Assembly (NCBI GenBank): GCA_030593565.1
Contig: JAUVGW010000010.1
Location: forward strand, 1-35,158
Direction of reading: 5' to 3'
DNA: 35,158 bases
Source of the DNA: Phycisphaerae bacterium
GTDB taxonomy: Bacteria; Planctomycetota; Phycisphaerae; UBA1845; UTPLA1
In this document: piece by piece, positions 8,425-15,662 of the stretch
Layout of the letters: every line of letters starts with the position of its first letter
Position numbering within the stretch: the stretch's first letter is position 1
Notes under the pieces: model-generated
Databases searched by the model: none
The model's input: the letters and a program-made list of their open reading frames with translations, nothing else
What the model was told of the DNA's origin: nothing
Position numbers and translations under genes: made by a program

Positions 8425-8790
8425 ATGCCGTCATCACATTTCAACGTCGAAGACTACGCCGGCGTCATCCTCGTCACCTTCACCGACAGCGCGCTGCTTG
8501 AAACCGCCATCATCGACCAGATAGGTGACGCCCTTTACGATCTCGTGGAAACGCAGCAGCACCAGAAACTCATCCTGGATTTCTCGCACGTAAAATCGCT
8601 TTCATCACACACGCTCGGCATCCTCTTGACGCTCCGCCACCAAACGCACGCGATCAAGGGAACGGTCCTCCTTTGCGGACTGCGACCGGAGTTGATGAAG
8701 GTCTTCAAGATCACGAACCTCGACGAGATGTTCCAGTTCCACGCCGACGACACCGAAGCCCTCGCCGCCTTCGGCATCAAGGTCAAATGA
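8425..8790 (+). CDS. STAS-domain anti-anti-sigma-like protein, second of tandem pair
   Basis: The product is 121 residues from ATG 8425, starting 18 bp after the first STAS gene. It is clearly paralogous to it: LILDFSHVKSLSSHTLGILLTL, then GTVLLCGLRPELMKVFKITNLDEMF. The predicted phosphorylation region is SSHTLG, with Ser at the usual position and a second Ser where Asp is normal. It is a full-length STAS domain without a tail. Divergence between the paralogs is greatest at the N-terminus and C-terminus, which may set partner specificity (inference). It is followed directly by a tandem hairpin array and a terminator-like stem-loop. Confidence 0.9.
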   Translation: MPSSHFNVEDYAGVILVTFTDSALLETAIIDQIGDALYDLVETQQHQKLILDFSHVKSLSSHTLGILLTLRHQTHAIKGTVLLCGLRPELMKVFKITNLDEMFQFHADDTEALAAFGIKVK

Positions 8791-8930
8791 AACTCAGCCG
8801 CGGAGCGATAACGAGATTGAGCCGCGCAGCGGGATTAAGCCGCGCAGCGGCAACGGGATTAAGCCGCGCAGCGGCGACGGGATTGAGCCGCGCAGCGGCA
8901 ACGGGATTGAGCCGCGCAGCGGCGACGGAA
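8791..8930 (+). repeat. 24-bp tandem array of gccgc-gca-gcggc hairpins
   Basis: The unit gattgagccgcgcagcggc(a/g)acgg is repeated about five times. Spacings from 8815 are 18, 24, 24 and 24 bp, and a degenerate first unit starts at 8793. Each unit holds the small stem gccgc/gcggc with loop gca. The array lies immediately after the stop codon of the second STAS gene. Confidence 0.85.
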
Positions 8931-8934
8931 TAAA

Positions 8935-8963
8935 GCCCAGGGCGAAGCGCAGCGAGCCCTGGG
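8935..8963. terminator. Stem-loop after STAS operon
   Basis: gcccagggc ... gagccctggg forms a stem of about eight base pairs around the loop gaagcgcagcga. There is no T-run, so termination is inferred from position only. It could equally be another member of the hairpin family. Confidence 0.4.
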
Positions 8964-9206
8964 AAGCCGGATCACGAGATCGGCAGCCCCCAACGGGGGC
9001 GGCGGAAAGACTTGGCACTATGACGTTCAACGAACCACGTTGAACCGGCTTCTCGTGAAAAACACCGCGCCGCATCGTTCCGGATCGCCCCGTTCTACCG
9101 GCTCTATCGCTTGCCTTGCACTTGTATCCGTCTGTGACTAGCATCTGCCCCGCTGCATAGGGATTGACGAACCTCGCGAACTTGCCAAAGTGAAAAGGAT
9201 GTCGAA

Positions 9207-9707
9207 ATGATCCGAAGTCTCTTGCTGATTGGTTGTTGCCTTGCTTTGTTGGGAACATCTTGCCCGTCCGGATCGACCCTGACCTGCGCAAACGATCTCG
9301 ACGGTTCCGAGTTCGGCTTCACCATGACCGTCCCGAGCCAGTTCGATTGCACGGGCGTGTTCCCCAATCCCTTCAGCTTGGCACAAGTCCGCTACCTCCA
9401 GTCCTCAACCGACATCGCGATCTCGGTCCAGGTCAACCGAGCCTCGACAGAAGACGACCAAGCCAGCGGGGATGGCATCACGACCGAGGAACTCGCCGAT
9501 CTCGCCACCGCCAACGGCATCACCTTCGAGCGCCAGAAGGTCACCATCGATGCGCTCACCGGCTACGTGGGTGGCGCGACCATGCAAAGCGGAAACCTGT
9601 TGTTCATCACCGTCATCGGCTCAACGGACCAGGACGCCTCGATGCAGACCACCTTGGACGCAATTCTCGAAACCATCCAGTGGGTCCAGCCAACCGAAGG
9701 CGCCTAG
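9207..9707 (+). CDS. Predicted lipoprotein of unknown function
   Basis: The product is 166 residues. ATG 9207 follows aaaaggatgtcgaa. The N-terminus MIRSLLLIGCCLALLGTSC is a type II-like signal, and Cys19 could be lipidated, although GTSC is an imperfect lipobox. The mature part (GSEFGFTMTVPSQFDC ... LDAILETIQW) has the layout of small secreted proteins of the PsbP/DUF1795-like kind. That resemblance is weak and I assign no function. The TAG stop (9705-9707) lies inside the terminal inverted repeat of the following MITE-like element, so the original C-terminus may have been altered. Confidence 0.75.
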   Translation: MIRSLLLIGCCLALLGTSCPSGSTLTCANDLDGSEFGFTMTVPSQFDCTGVFPNPFSLAQVRYLQSSTDIAISVQVNRASTEDDQASGDGITTEELADLATANGITFERQKVTIDALTGYVGGATMQSGNLLFITVIGSTDQDASMQTTLDAILETIQWVQPTEGA

Positions 9708-9836
9708 TGCTTTGTCATGCCTACATCATCGGGTGGTACGGGCGTCCCGCCCGTGCGAAATCGGGTTGCCATGGTCTTGCACGGGCGAGACGCCCGTACT
9801 ACCCAACCCACATATTTAGGCGTGACAAAGCACTAG
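9704..9836. repeat. MITE-like element with CTAGTGCTTTGTCA terminal inverted repeats
   Basis: The left end ctagtgctttgtcatgcct and the right end read in reverse ctagtgctttgtcacgcct match at 18 of 19 positions. Inside are inverted copies of a hairpin unit (gggtggtacgggcgtcccgc and its complement), making a ~130 bp near-palindrome. It overlaps the lipoprotein stop codon and abuts composite repeat D. TA-flanked ends of this type resemble non-autonomous derivatives of IS630/Tc1-like elements. That origin is inference, as no such transposase is in the window. Confidence 0.85.
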
Positions 9837-9990
9837 CGGTTCAGCGCAGAGTCGCGCGAGCAGCCGCTCAAGAGCCCCCGACCCAGCGAGCCGGCTCGTC
9901 TCGAGCCGGTCTTCCTGTCCGGGGGTTACCTTACGGCATGTGGGAGCGTACCCCCCGAGCAAGCTCGGGGGCTCTTGGGCACAGTCGCCA
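9837..9990 (+). repeat. Composite palindromic repeat, copy D (nested form)
   Basis: The core is 9869-9978: gagcccccgaccc, nested ccggctcg-tct-cgagccgg, gtccgggggttacc, linker, then cccccgagcaagctcgggggctcttggg. The upstream flank cagcgcagagtcgcgcgagc matches the flanks of copies A and C. It starts exactly where the MITE-like element ends, and its core ends 27 bp before the methyltransferase start. Confidence 0.85.
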
Positions 9991-10005
9991 CGAGGATACT
10001 TCGTT

Positions 10006-10656
10006 ATGTCCGAACAATCATCGCCCGTCAGCGTCGAGCACTTCGAATACATCGCCGCCCACACCGCGACCGATGACGACTTCTTGAAGTCCCTTCGACA
10101 AGGCGCCCTGGCCGCGGGCATCCCCGCCATCGCCATCTCGCCCGAACAGGCGAGCTTCTTCCAGATTCTCCTGAAGCTCTCCAACGCCAAACAGGTCGTC
10201 GAGGTCGGCACCCTGGCGGGCTATTCCGCCATCGCCATGGCCCGCGCGCTCCCGCCAAAGGGCCGCGTCCGCACGATCGAGATCGATGAAAAACACGCCG
10301 CTTTCGCCGAAGCCCAGGTCGCCAAGTCCGACGTCGCCGGCCGCGTCGAGGTCTACCGCGGCACAGGCAAGGACGTGCTGCCCACCTTCACCGCGAACTC
10401 CGCCGACGCCGCCTTCCTCGACGCCGACAAATCCAGCTACGCCCTCTACCTCCGCGAATGCCTCCGCATCGTCCGCCCCGGCGGCCTCATCATCGTCGAC
10501 AACGCCTTCGCCTTCGGCGAACTGTTCGCCGACGCCCCCCAGGACCCCGAAACACCCGCCATCCGGGCCTTCAACGAAATCATGGCTAACACCCCCGAAC
10601 TCCACGGCATCATCATCCCCCTCGGCGACGGCTGCTGGGTCGCCGTAAAACACTGA
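10006..10656 (+). CDS. SAM-dependent O-methyltransferase (caffeoyl-CoA/catechol type)
   Basis: The product is 216 residues, standard for the Methyltransf_3 family. ATG 10006 was chosen because the track start at 9940 lies in a repeat. Motif I is VVEVGTLAGYSAIAMARAL, followed by an acidic post-I segment (RTIEIDEKHAAFAEAQ). AFLDADKSSYALYL is the metal-binding and motif IV region, and GGLIIVDNAFAFG completes the fold. The family methylates hydroxyl groups of small aromatic or carrier-bound molecules with divalent metal. The substrate cannot be read from sequence. No operon partner is evident, because a hairpin cluster separates it from the next gene. Confidence 0.9.
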   Translation: MSEQSSPVSVEHFEYIAAHTATDDDFLKSLRQGALAAGIPAIAISPEQASFFQILLKLSNAKQVVEVGTLAGYSAIAMARALPPKGRVRTIEIDEKHAAFAEAQVAKSDVAGRVEVYRGTGKDVLPTFTANSADAAFLDADKSSYALYLRECLRIVRPGGLIIVDNAFAFGELFADAPQDPETPAIRAFNEIMANTPELHGIIIPLGDGCWVAVKH

Positions 10657-10684
10657 GAAAGCCCGCCAAAGACACTGACGCACC

Positions 10685-10794
10685 GCTCGTGCGAGATTCC
10701 CATCTCGCACGCCTTCTGGCAGGATTCCCATCCTGCGGCCCAACCGGTAGGTTCGCTTTGCCGCACAGGTGCGAGAAAGAATTCTCGCACGAGC
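10685..10794. repeat. Cluster of three hairpins bounded by gctcgtgcgaga inverted repeat
   Basis: It contains gtgcgaga-ttccca-tctcgcac, gcagga-ttccca-tcctgc and gtgcgagaa-aga-attctcgcac in a row. The outermost gctcgtgcgaga and tctcgcacgagc form a larger stem. The stems differ, but the ttccca loop is the same in the first two. The track ORF at 10689 borrows its first 40 residues from this cluster. Confidence 0.8.
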
Positions 10795-10808
10795 ATCAGT
10801 CCCGTAGA

Positions 10809-11489
10809 ATGTCGCCCATGGCGGACCAACTACAAAAAAAACCGATCGAAACCGCCGCCAGTCGCCGACTGGCAAGCCGATTCCTCGCCGAACGGGCCGC
10901 ACGCGTCGCCGTGTTGGCCGACTGGATCGCAGGATTCGGTGAATTCGAAGATGCCGCCTGCGACCGCCGCGCCGTTCGGGCCGCCGCATGGTTTCAGGAT
11001 GCCTGGTGCGTCGGTGATGCGCGTGTGGAAGGCCCGAGCGCACCGGTCGTGCTCGCCGTTCAGCCGACCGACTTCCAGCGAGAGCGCGCCGCCGACATCG
11101 CCGCCGAGTCGCTCGCTGACATCGTAGACGCCGGCACCCTCACCACCGCCGCCCGGGCTATCCGTGAAGCCGGCGCACACGAAACGAACGTGCCCGAGGC
11201 CGTCATCCTCCGCGAGGCGACGAACCTCGACTCGATCGGCCCGTTGTGGCTGTGGGGCCAAGTCGCCCGCTGCGCAGCGGAGGATCGGCCCGTCGCCTCC
11301 GTTGTGGCCGTGTGGGAGCGGCACGTCGAATACGACTATTGGGCCAAGCGAATCAGCGAGACCCTGCGTTTCAAGCGTTCGCGCGAACTCGCCCACCACC
11401 GCTGCCGCACGATGGACGCCTACTTCCTTGCACTACGTGACCAGCTAACCGGAGCTGACAGACACGTGGCGCCGGAGGCGCACGACTGA
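10809..11489 (+). CDS. Degenerate HD-domain-like protein
   Basis: The product is 226 residues from ATG 10809; ATG 10818 is equally possible. The track start at 10689 lies in a hairpin repeat. RRAVRAAAWFQDAWCVGD aligns with the first HD motif of HD phosphohydrolases (usual pattern LRAAALLHDIG), with QD in place of HD. VILREATNLDSIGPLWLWG matches the second half (DADRLDALG). Loss of the metal-binding His suggests a non-catalytic or altered protein. Its TGA overlaps the ATG of the following amidohydrolase (TGATGG), so the two are translationally coupled and probably act in one pathway. The HD assignment is by eye. Confidence 0.6.
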   Translation: MSPMADQLQKKPIETAASRRLASRFLAERAARVAVLADWIAGFGEFEDAACDRRAVRAAAWFQDAWCVGDARVEGPSAPVVLAVQPTDFQRERAADIAAESLADIVDAGTLTTAARAIREAGAHETNVPEAVILREATNLDSIGPLWLWGQVARCAAEDRPVASVVAVWERHVEYDYWAKRISETLRFKRSRELAHHRCRTMDAYFLALRDQLTGADRHVAPEAHD

Positions 11490-12745
11490 TGGACGTCTAT
11501 CGCGCAAAGTGGTTGCTGCCCGTCACTGCGGACCCGATCGAAAACGGAGCCCTCGCCGTGGAAGGTGACCGCATCGTCGGCGTCGGCACGCCCGCCGATT
11601 TCCCCGGTGCGTCCCCCCGCGACCTGGGGGACAGCATCCTCCTACCCGGTTTCGTCAATGCCCACACACATCTCGAAATGACCTGCTACCACGGCCGCGT
11701 CGCCCCGGCCCCGCTGTGGGACTGGTTCGAGCAAGTCATGGCGTTGCGTCTGAAACCCGGTGCGGTCGAAAACGAACGACGCGCCGTCCACGACGGAGCC
11801 GCGCTGTCCGTCGCCGCAGGCGTCACCTGCATCGGCGACATCTCCCGAACAGGTCTCCACGTCCGCGCGCTGGCAACGTCGCCGATTCGCAAGGTCTGTT
11901 TTCTCGAGTTGATCAGCGGCGCCCATCTGCCGCCGAACGACATCGCCTCGCTCACGGCCATGGCGGACGAAATGGCCACGCTCGCCGAGCCCGATCGCCT
12001 GACCATCGGCATCTCCCCACACACGCTGTACACGGTCACCTGGGACGACCTCGTCGGTTCCGCCCGCCTGACGGCCGACCGCAACCTCCCATTGACCATA
12101 CACGTCCTGGAAACGACCGAGGAAGCCGCATGGCTCCCCACCGGCAAAGGCCGACTCCAGACGCTGCTCGAAGGCTACAAGCTGCCGACCGTATCAGCCT
12201 GTCGCCACGGCCGCGCCGTCGAACAGCTCCAACAGGCCGGCCTGTTGGACCAGCGCCCGCTCCTCGCACACGTCAACTACATCGGGGACGACGAACTCCG
12301 CGATCTCGCCGCCTCGCAGGCCTTGGTCGCATGGTGTCCTCGGTCGCACCGATTTTTCGGCCACGCGGCCCATCGCTGGCGAGACATGCTCCGCGCCGGC
12401 GTCAACGTCTGTCTCGCAACGGACAGCCTCGCCAGCAACGACACATTGTCCATTCTGGACGAGATGCGCCACGTCAGACGGACCACTCCCGATATCGATC
12501 CGGACATCATTCTCGAAATGGGCACGATTCGCGCAGCCGTCGCCCTCCGGCTCGAAAACCGCATCGGTAGCCTGGAAACCGGCAAGCTTGCCGATTTCGT
12601 GACCATTCCATGGAACCAGGGCGGCAGCGAAACCGCTACAGTGAACCTCCTCGATGGCGAACGGTGCGTCGCCGAAACGTGGATCGGCGGTGTCAGCATG
12701 CCCAGAATGCCCCACCGAAGGAGCGTCGCCCCCCGCCGAATGTAG
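11489..12745 (+). CDS. Amidohydrolase, deaminase type (MtaD/SsnA/aminofutalosine deaminase-like)
   Basis: The product is 418 residues. ATG 11489 overlaps the upstream stop by one base. Metal-dependent amidohydrolase motifs appear in order: LLPGFVNAHTHLEM (HxH), ISPHTLYTV, IHVLETTEE, LAHVNYIG, a SHRFFGH segment and CLATDSLASN (catalytic Asp). The C-terminal GKLADFVTIPW closes the small beta domain. Family members deaminate adenosine-like or guanine-like nucleosides, or aminofutalosine in menaquinone synthesis. NAHTHLEMTCYHGR and the following W-W spacing recall aminofutalosine deaminases, but no other mqn gene is here. The last ~15 residues (MPRMPHRRSVAPRRM) look unlike the family, and the TAG stop falls within the adjacent palindrome. 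Confidence 0.85.
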   Translation: MDVYRAKWLLPVTADPIENGALAVEGDRIVGVGTPADFPGASPRDLGDSILLPGFVNAHTHLEMTCYHGRVAPAPLWDWFEQVMALRLKPGAVENERRAVHDGAALSVAAGVTCIGDISRTGLHVRALATSPIRKVCFLELISGAHLPPNDIASLTAMADEMATLAEPDRLTIGISPHTLYTVTWDDLVGSARLTADRNLPLTIHVLETTEEAAWLPTGKGRLQTLLEGYKLPTVSACRHGRAVEQLQQAGLLDQRPLLAHVNYIGDDELRDLAASQALVAWCPRSHRFFGHAAHRWRDMLRAGVNVCLATDSLASNDTLSILDEMRHVRRTTPDIDPDIILEMGTIRAAVALRLENRIGSLETGKLADFVTIPWNQGGSETATVNLLDGERCVAETWIGGVSMPRMPHRRSVAPRRM

Positions 12746-12822
12746 CGTCGGCCCCCCGTGGCCGACGTGAAGTAGTGAGGGGTACCTCCGCCCATACGTC
12801 GGCCACAGGGGGCCGACGCTAC
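12742..12822. repeat. Long palindrome after the amidohydrolase gene
   Basis: The 27-bp arms start gtagcgtcggcccccc on the left and read gtagcgtcggccccct from the right, matching at 26 of 27 positions. The loop is ~27 bp. The first arm contains the amidohydrolase stop codon (12743-12745). A related palindrome (ctgtagcggccgacgcccct) lies at 18098-18173. The hairpin could also terminate transcription. Confidence 0.85.
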
Positions 12823-13030
12823 TTCCTCGGCCGCGAACCCACCCCAGGCACGCCGGGGGATGCAGTTTTGTCTTGCTTGACTCCGTAGAATTGGTACAAT
12901 ACGTTTCTTGGCCAGGCGCCCCGGGCTACACGTGGTTCCCCCCAGCTGCGTTCCGGGCCCTGGCCTTTGTTTATTCCCGGGCTCGGCCATCGAGGTCGCA
13001 GCCCCTCGAACTCGCAGGAGCAACAGACCC

Positions 13031-13423
13031 ATGGCCGACGAAGAACGCAAGATTCAGGTCGACGACGACTGGAAATCCGAAGCGGACGCCGAAAAAGAAC
13101 AGCTTTCCCGAAAAATCGAAGACGAACAGGCCCAATCCTTGCCGGATGCGACCTTCTCAAGTCTGATCCAGCTCATCGCCATGCAGGCCATGGTCGGGCT
13201 CGGCGGCATGGCGGGCCCGGGCGGCCAGCAAATCCCACCCAACTTCGACTTGGCAAAGCATCACGTCGACATCCTCGACGTTCTCACCGTCAAGACGAAG
13301 GGCAACCTGGATCCCGAGGAGCAAAAACTCCTCGACACCACGCTGCACCAGCTTCGCATGGCATACGTTGAAGCGGTCCAAGGCGGCGGCATGTCCGCAC
13401 CGCCCCCCGGCCGGCCGTCGTAA
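13031..13423 (+). CDS. DUF1844 family protein
   Basis: The product is 130 residues. ATG 13031 was chosen because the track start at 12908 lacks support and the family begins after a short charged N-terminus. The core PDATFSSLIQLIAMQAMVGLG, LAKHHVDILDVLTVKTKGNLDPEEQKLL and LHQLRMAYVE is the standard DUF1844 pattern. Its role is unknown. It is cytoplasmic and mostly helical, with a Pro-rich tail. It converges with the DacB-type gene, with a terminator-like hairpin between them. Confidence 0.9.
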   Translation: MADEERKIQVDDDWKSEADAEKEQLSRKIEDEQAQSLPDATFSSLIQLIAMQAMVGLGGMAGPGGQQIPPNFDLAKHHVDILDVLTVKTKGNLDPEEQKLLDTTLHQLRMAYVEAVQGGGMSAPPPGRPS

Positions 13424-13455
13424 CGCCAAGTCGCCGCAGATCATTAGCCCCATAG

Positions 13456-13477
13456 CCCCCCGCGGAAGCGGGGGTTT
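13456..13477 (+). terminator. Terminator-like hairpin between DUF1844 and dacB-like genes
   Basis: cccccgc-gga-agcgggggttt is a GC-rich stem with a short loop followed by TTT. It lies between convergent stop codons, so it probably serves the DUF1844 gene. Confidence 0.6.
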
Positions 13478-13497
13478 GCTCGCCGCTCCCGCGCCGC

Positions 13498-15018
13498 CTA
13501 CTCCTTCGTCGACGGCCCCACATCCGGCCAGCGAACCAGCACCCGACAGGCCTCGTCCTGAAGTTTCTTCATCGCGGCCGTATTCTTCGCTTTGTTGTAA
13601 AAGATCGAGAACGCCAGCCATCGGTTCGACTTCGTGTGGACGTAGCCCGACAACGTCCGCACCCCGTTGACATAACCTGTCTTGGCAAAAATACGGCCCT
13701 TCGTCTCCGCGGAGCGAAGCCGCTTTGCCATCGTGCCGTCAACGCCCGCACAGGCCAACGCATCCCGAAACGTCTCGAAATCGCCTTTGCCCGAACGGAA
13801 CAAATGCCTCAGCACGACCACGCTCGCCCCCGGACTGAGCCGATTCGTACGAGACAGACCGCTGCCCTCATCGATAACGAACTGATCCGGCGGTACCCCC
13901 ACTTTCGACAGAAACGCCGCAACGGCCTGCGAGCCGTTGCGCCACGATCCTACGCCGGACCGCTCGTGCCCGAGCAGCTTGATCAACGCCTCGGCCATCA
14001 TGCCCAGGCTCTCCTTGCCGGCGCGCGACAAGGCATCCGATAGCGGCGAGTGATGCACCGCCACGATATGGCAATCCACCGGGATCGTGCCGTCGTCGTG
14101 CCGCACACGCTCACGCACCACCTCGCCCGCGACGCGCACGCCGGCCTCCGCCAGCGCCGCCTTCAGAACATGCCCGAAATACATGCCGGGATTACGCACC
14201 GACACAGGACCCACAACGCCCTTCTTCGAAACGACGCCGCGAACGAAAATCGTATCGCCACCCTTCTTGCGACTCACCGACACCGTGGCTTTCTTCCCGG
14301 TCGTTGTCTTGTTTTGAAGTTGCAGCGCCCCGTTCACCGGAACGAGCGACACGGCGGCAGGCTTGCCGGCGGCCGTCGGACGAACCTCCACGCTCGTACA
14401 ATTGCCGTTGAAGTTCAACCCGCCCACCGGCGCCTCGTACCATTTCTGATATTGATTCGCCGGCCAATGTGGGTGCGTGAACTGCTGATCGAAGATCGTA
14501 TCATCGATCACGAGATTGCCCGGCACCCCGCGCACACCCGCCGCCTTCAGCTTCTCCGCCCACTCCACGAACACCGCCGTGATCGTCTCGCCGCGCCGCC
14601 GCGCAAGCCGCTCGTCGCCAATCGTCGGATCACCGCCGCCTATCACGATCAAGTCTTTGCCGCGAATCGCCAGGACAGTCGCAAACCGATAATCTCGCCC
14701 CAATTGATCGATCGCCGCCGCCATCACGACAAGCTTCATGTTGCTCGCCGGGATCATCGCCCGATGCCCGTCACGATCATACAGAACGCGCCCGCCGGGC
14801 AATTCGACAACCCGCGCGCCGAGTCTGGCGCCCGCTTCCTTGTGGTTCGTCAGGATTCGATCGAGCCGGGATCGCAGGCGTGATGCCGCATTGCCGGGAT
14901 CGCCGATGGCCTGCGCAGCGACAAATACCGGCAATAGCAACAAGACAATCAGGCCGACAACGCGGCGGAAAACGCCGCGCCCGGCAAAAGTCCCAATATG
15001 TCGTGGATGCGCCTCCAT
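13498..15018 (-). CDS. dacB: D-alanyl-D-alanine carboxypeptidase/endopeptidase, PBP4 (peptidase S13) type
   Basis: The product is 506 residues. ATG 15018 directly precedes a signal peptide (GVFRRVVGLIVLLLLPVFVAAQA); the 65-residue extension in the track comes from repeat DNA. The enzyme cleaves D-Ala-D-Ala or cross-linked peptides in periplasmic peptidoglycan. Motifs: SxxK as PASNMKL (Ser ~92), a GGGDPTIGDERL segment typical of the S13 insertion, DEGSGLSRTNRLS, and KTG in FAKTGYVNGVRTLSGYV. The expected SxN triad element (usually SxNxxAE) appears as ESLGMMAE, with Gly where Asn is normal. That is unusual for an active enzyme. It lies upstream of a repeat-rich gap and converges on the DUF1844 gene. 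Confidence 0.9.
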   Translation of the reverse strand: MEAHPRHIGTFAGRGVFRRVVGLIVLLLLPVFVAAQAIGDPGNAASRLRSRLDRILTNHKEAGARLGARVVELPGGRVLYDRDGHRAMIPASNMKLVVMAAAIDQLGRDYRFATVLAIRGKDLIVIGGGDPTIGDERLARRRGETITAVFVEWAEKLKAAGVRGVPGNLVIDDTIFDQQFTHPHWPANQYQKWYEAPVGGLNFNGNCTSVEVRPTAAGKPAAVSLVPVNGALQLQNKTTTGKKATVSVSRKKGGDTIFVRGVVSKKGVVGPVSVRNPGMYFGHVLKAALAEAGVRVAGEVVRERVRHDDGTIPVDCHIVAVHHSPLSDALSRAGKESLGMMAEALIKLLGHERSGVGSWRNGSQAVAAFLSKVGVPPDQFVIDEGSGLSRTNRLSPGASVVVLRHLFRSGKGDFETFRDALACAGVDGTMAKRLRSAETKGRIFAKTGYVNGVRTLSGYVHTKSNRWLAFSIFYNKAKNTAAMKKLQDEACRVLVRWPDVGPSTKE

Positions 15019-15154
15019 GCGCCAGCATCTTACAGGCCCTTGGGAGCCATGCAAGCTTTTGACTCGCCCTCGAATCGCACATAAACTCGTATGAGAGCGC
15101 TCGTGCCTTGATAGTCGCGGATTCCTCTCAGGCTGGGGTCGATTACGCATGGCT

Positions 15155-15244
15155 TGTGCGAGAATCCTTTCTCGCACTCGCTTCCGCGAGAACCTCCTCC
15201 CACAGCCTGCCAAAACGGATGGGACGCAGGATAGGAATCCTGCC
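15155..15244. repeat. Hairpin cluster upstream of the 35-bp tandem array
   Basis: It holds gtgcgagaatcctttctcgcac and gcaggataggaatcctgcc. These are the same stems as in the 10685-10794 cluster but with loops atcct and agg, in one case on the opposite strand. It lies in the gap between the divergent dacB-like and pseudo-receiver genes. Confidence 0.7.
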
Positions 15245-15419
15245 AGCGAGCCGGGCGGTCCTCCGCCCGGTCTACCAACAGCGAGCCGGGCGGTCCTCCG
15301 CCCGGTCTACCGACAGCGAGCCGGGCGGTCCTCCGCCCGGTCTACCGACAGCGAGCCGGGCGGTCCTCCGCCCGGTCTACCAACAGCGAGCCGGGCGGTC
15401 CTCCGCCCGGTCTACCGAC
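15245..15419 (+). repeat. Five exact-period 35-bp tandem hairpin repeats
   Basis: Five units start at 15245, 15280, 15315, 15350 and 15385. Each contains the hairpin ccgggcgg-tcct-ccgcccgg followed by tctacc(a/g)ac. The units are nearly identical, differing mainly at one A/G. Being strictly tandem without unique spacers, it is not CRISPR. It is flanked on the right by gggacgagat-agg-aatctcgtccc. Confidence 0.95.
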
Positions 15420-15545
15420 TGGGAGTGGGGACGAGATAGGAATCTCGTCCCAGCCAGCAGAAAATTGTGGCACCGGCAACTGTGGCACCGGTGACTGTGC
15501 ACCGGCAACTGTGGCACCGGCGTCCCGCCGGTGGTCCTTCACCGA
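15420..15545. repeat. gtggcaccgg degenerate repeats and hairpins
   Basis: After the ggacgagat/atctcgtcc hairpin come four close repeats of (g)tg(g)caccgg(caact/tgact/cgtcc). They end in the hairpin caccggcg-tcc-cgccggtg. Nothing in the stretch looks coding. Confidence 0.7.
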
Positions 15546-15662
15546 CCGAAGGCCAGTGCCGCAGGATGTCTCGCGAAGGCCCGAATCAAAAGCCATGCCA
15601 CGTGAGGCAAGACCGCCGGATGCGACGAACCTCCTCACCGGCGAATCAGGGTGACGCGAGCA

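Noticed and set aside
8790-8970. Small repeat-rich protein encoded by the 24-bp array (LSRAAATGLSRAAATG)
   Set aside because: The ORF is a by-product of an in-frame 24-bp period; it has no ribosome-binding site of its own and overlaps the STAS gene in another frame.
11716-12570. 284-residue ORF in a second frame
   Set aside because: It is a frame-shifted shadow of the amidohydrolase gene, rich in Arg/Pro/His.
15245-15419. CRISPR array
   Set aside because: Units are strictly tandem with no unique spacers, and no cas genes are present.
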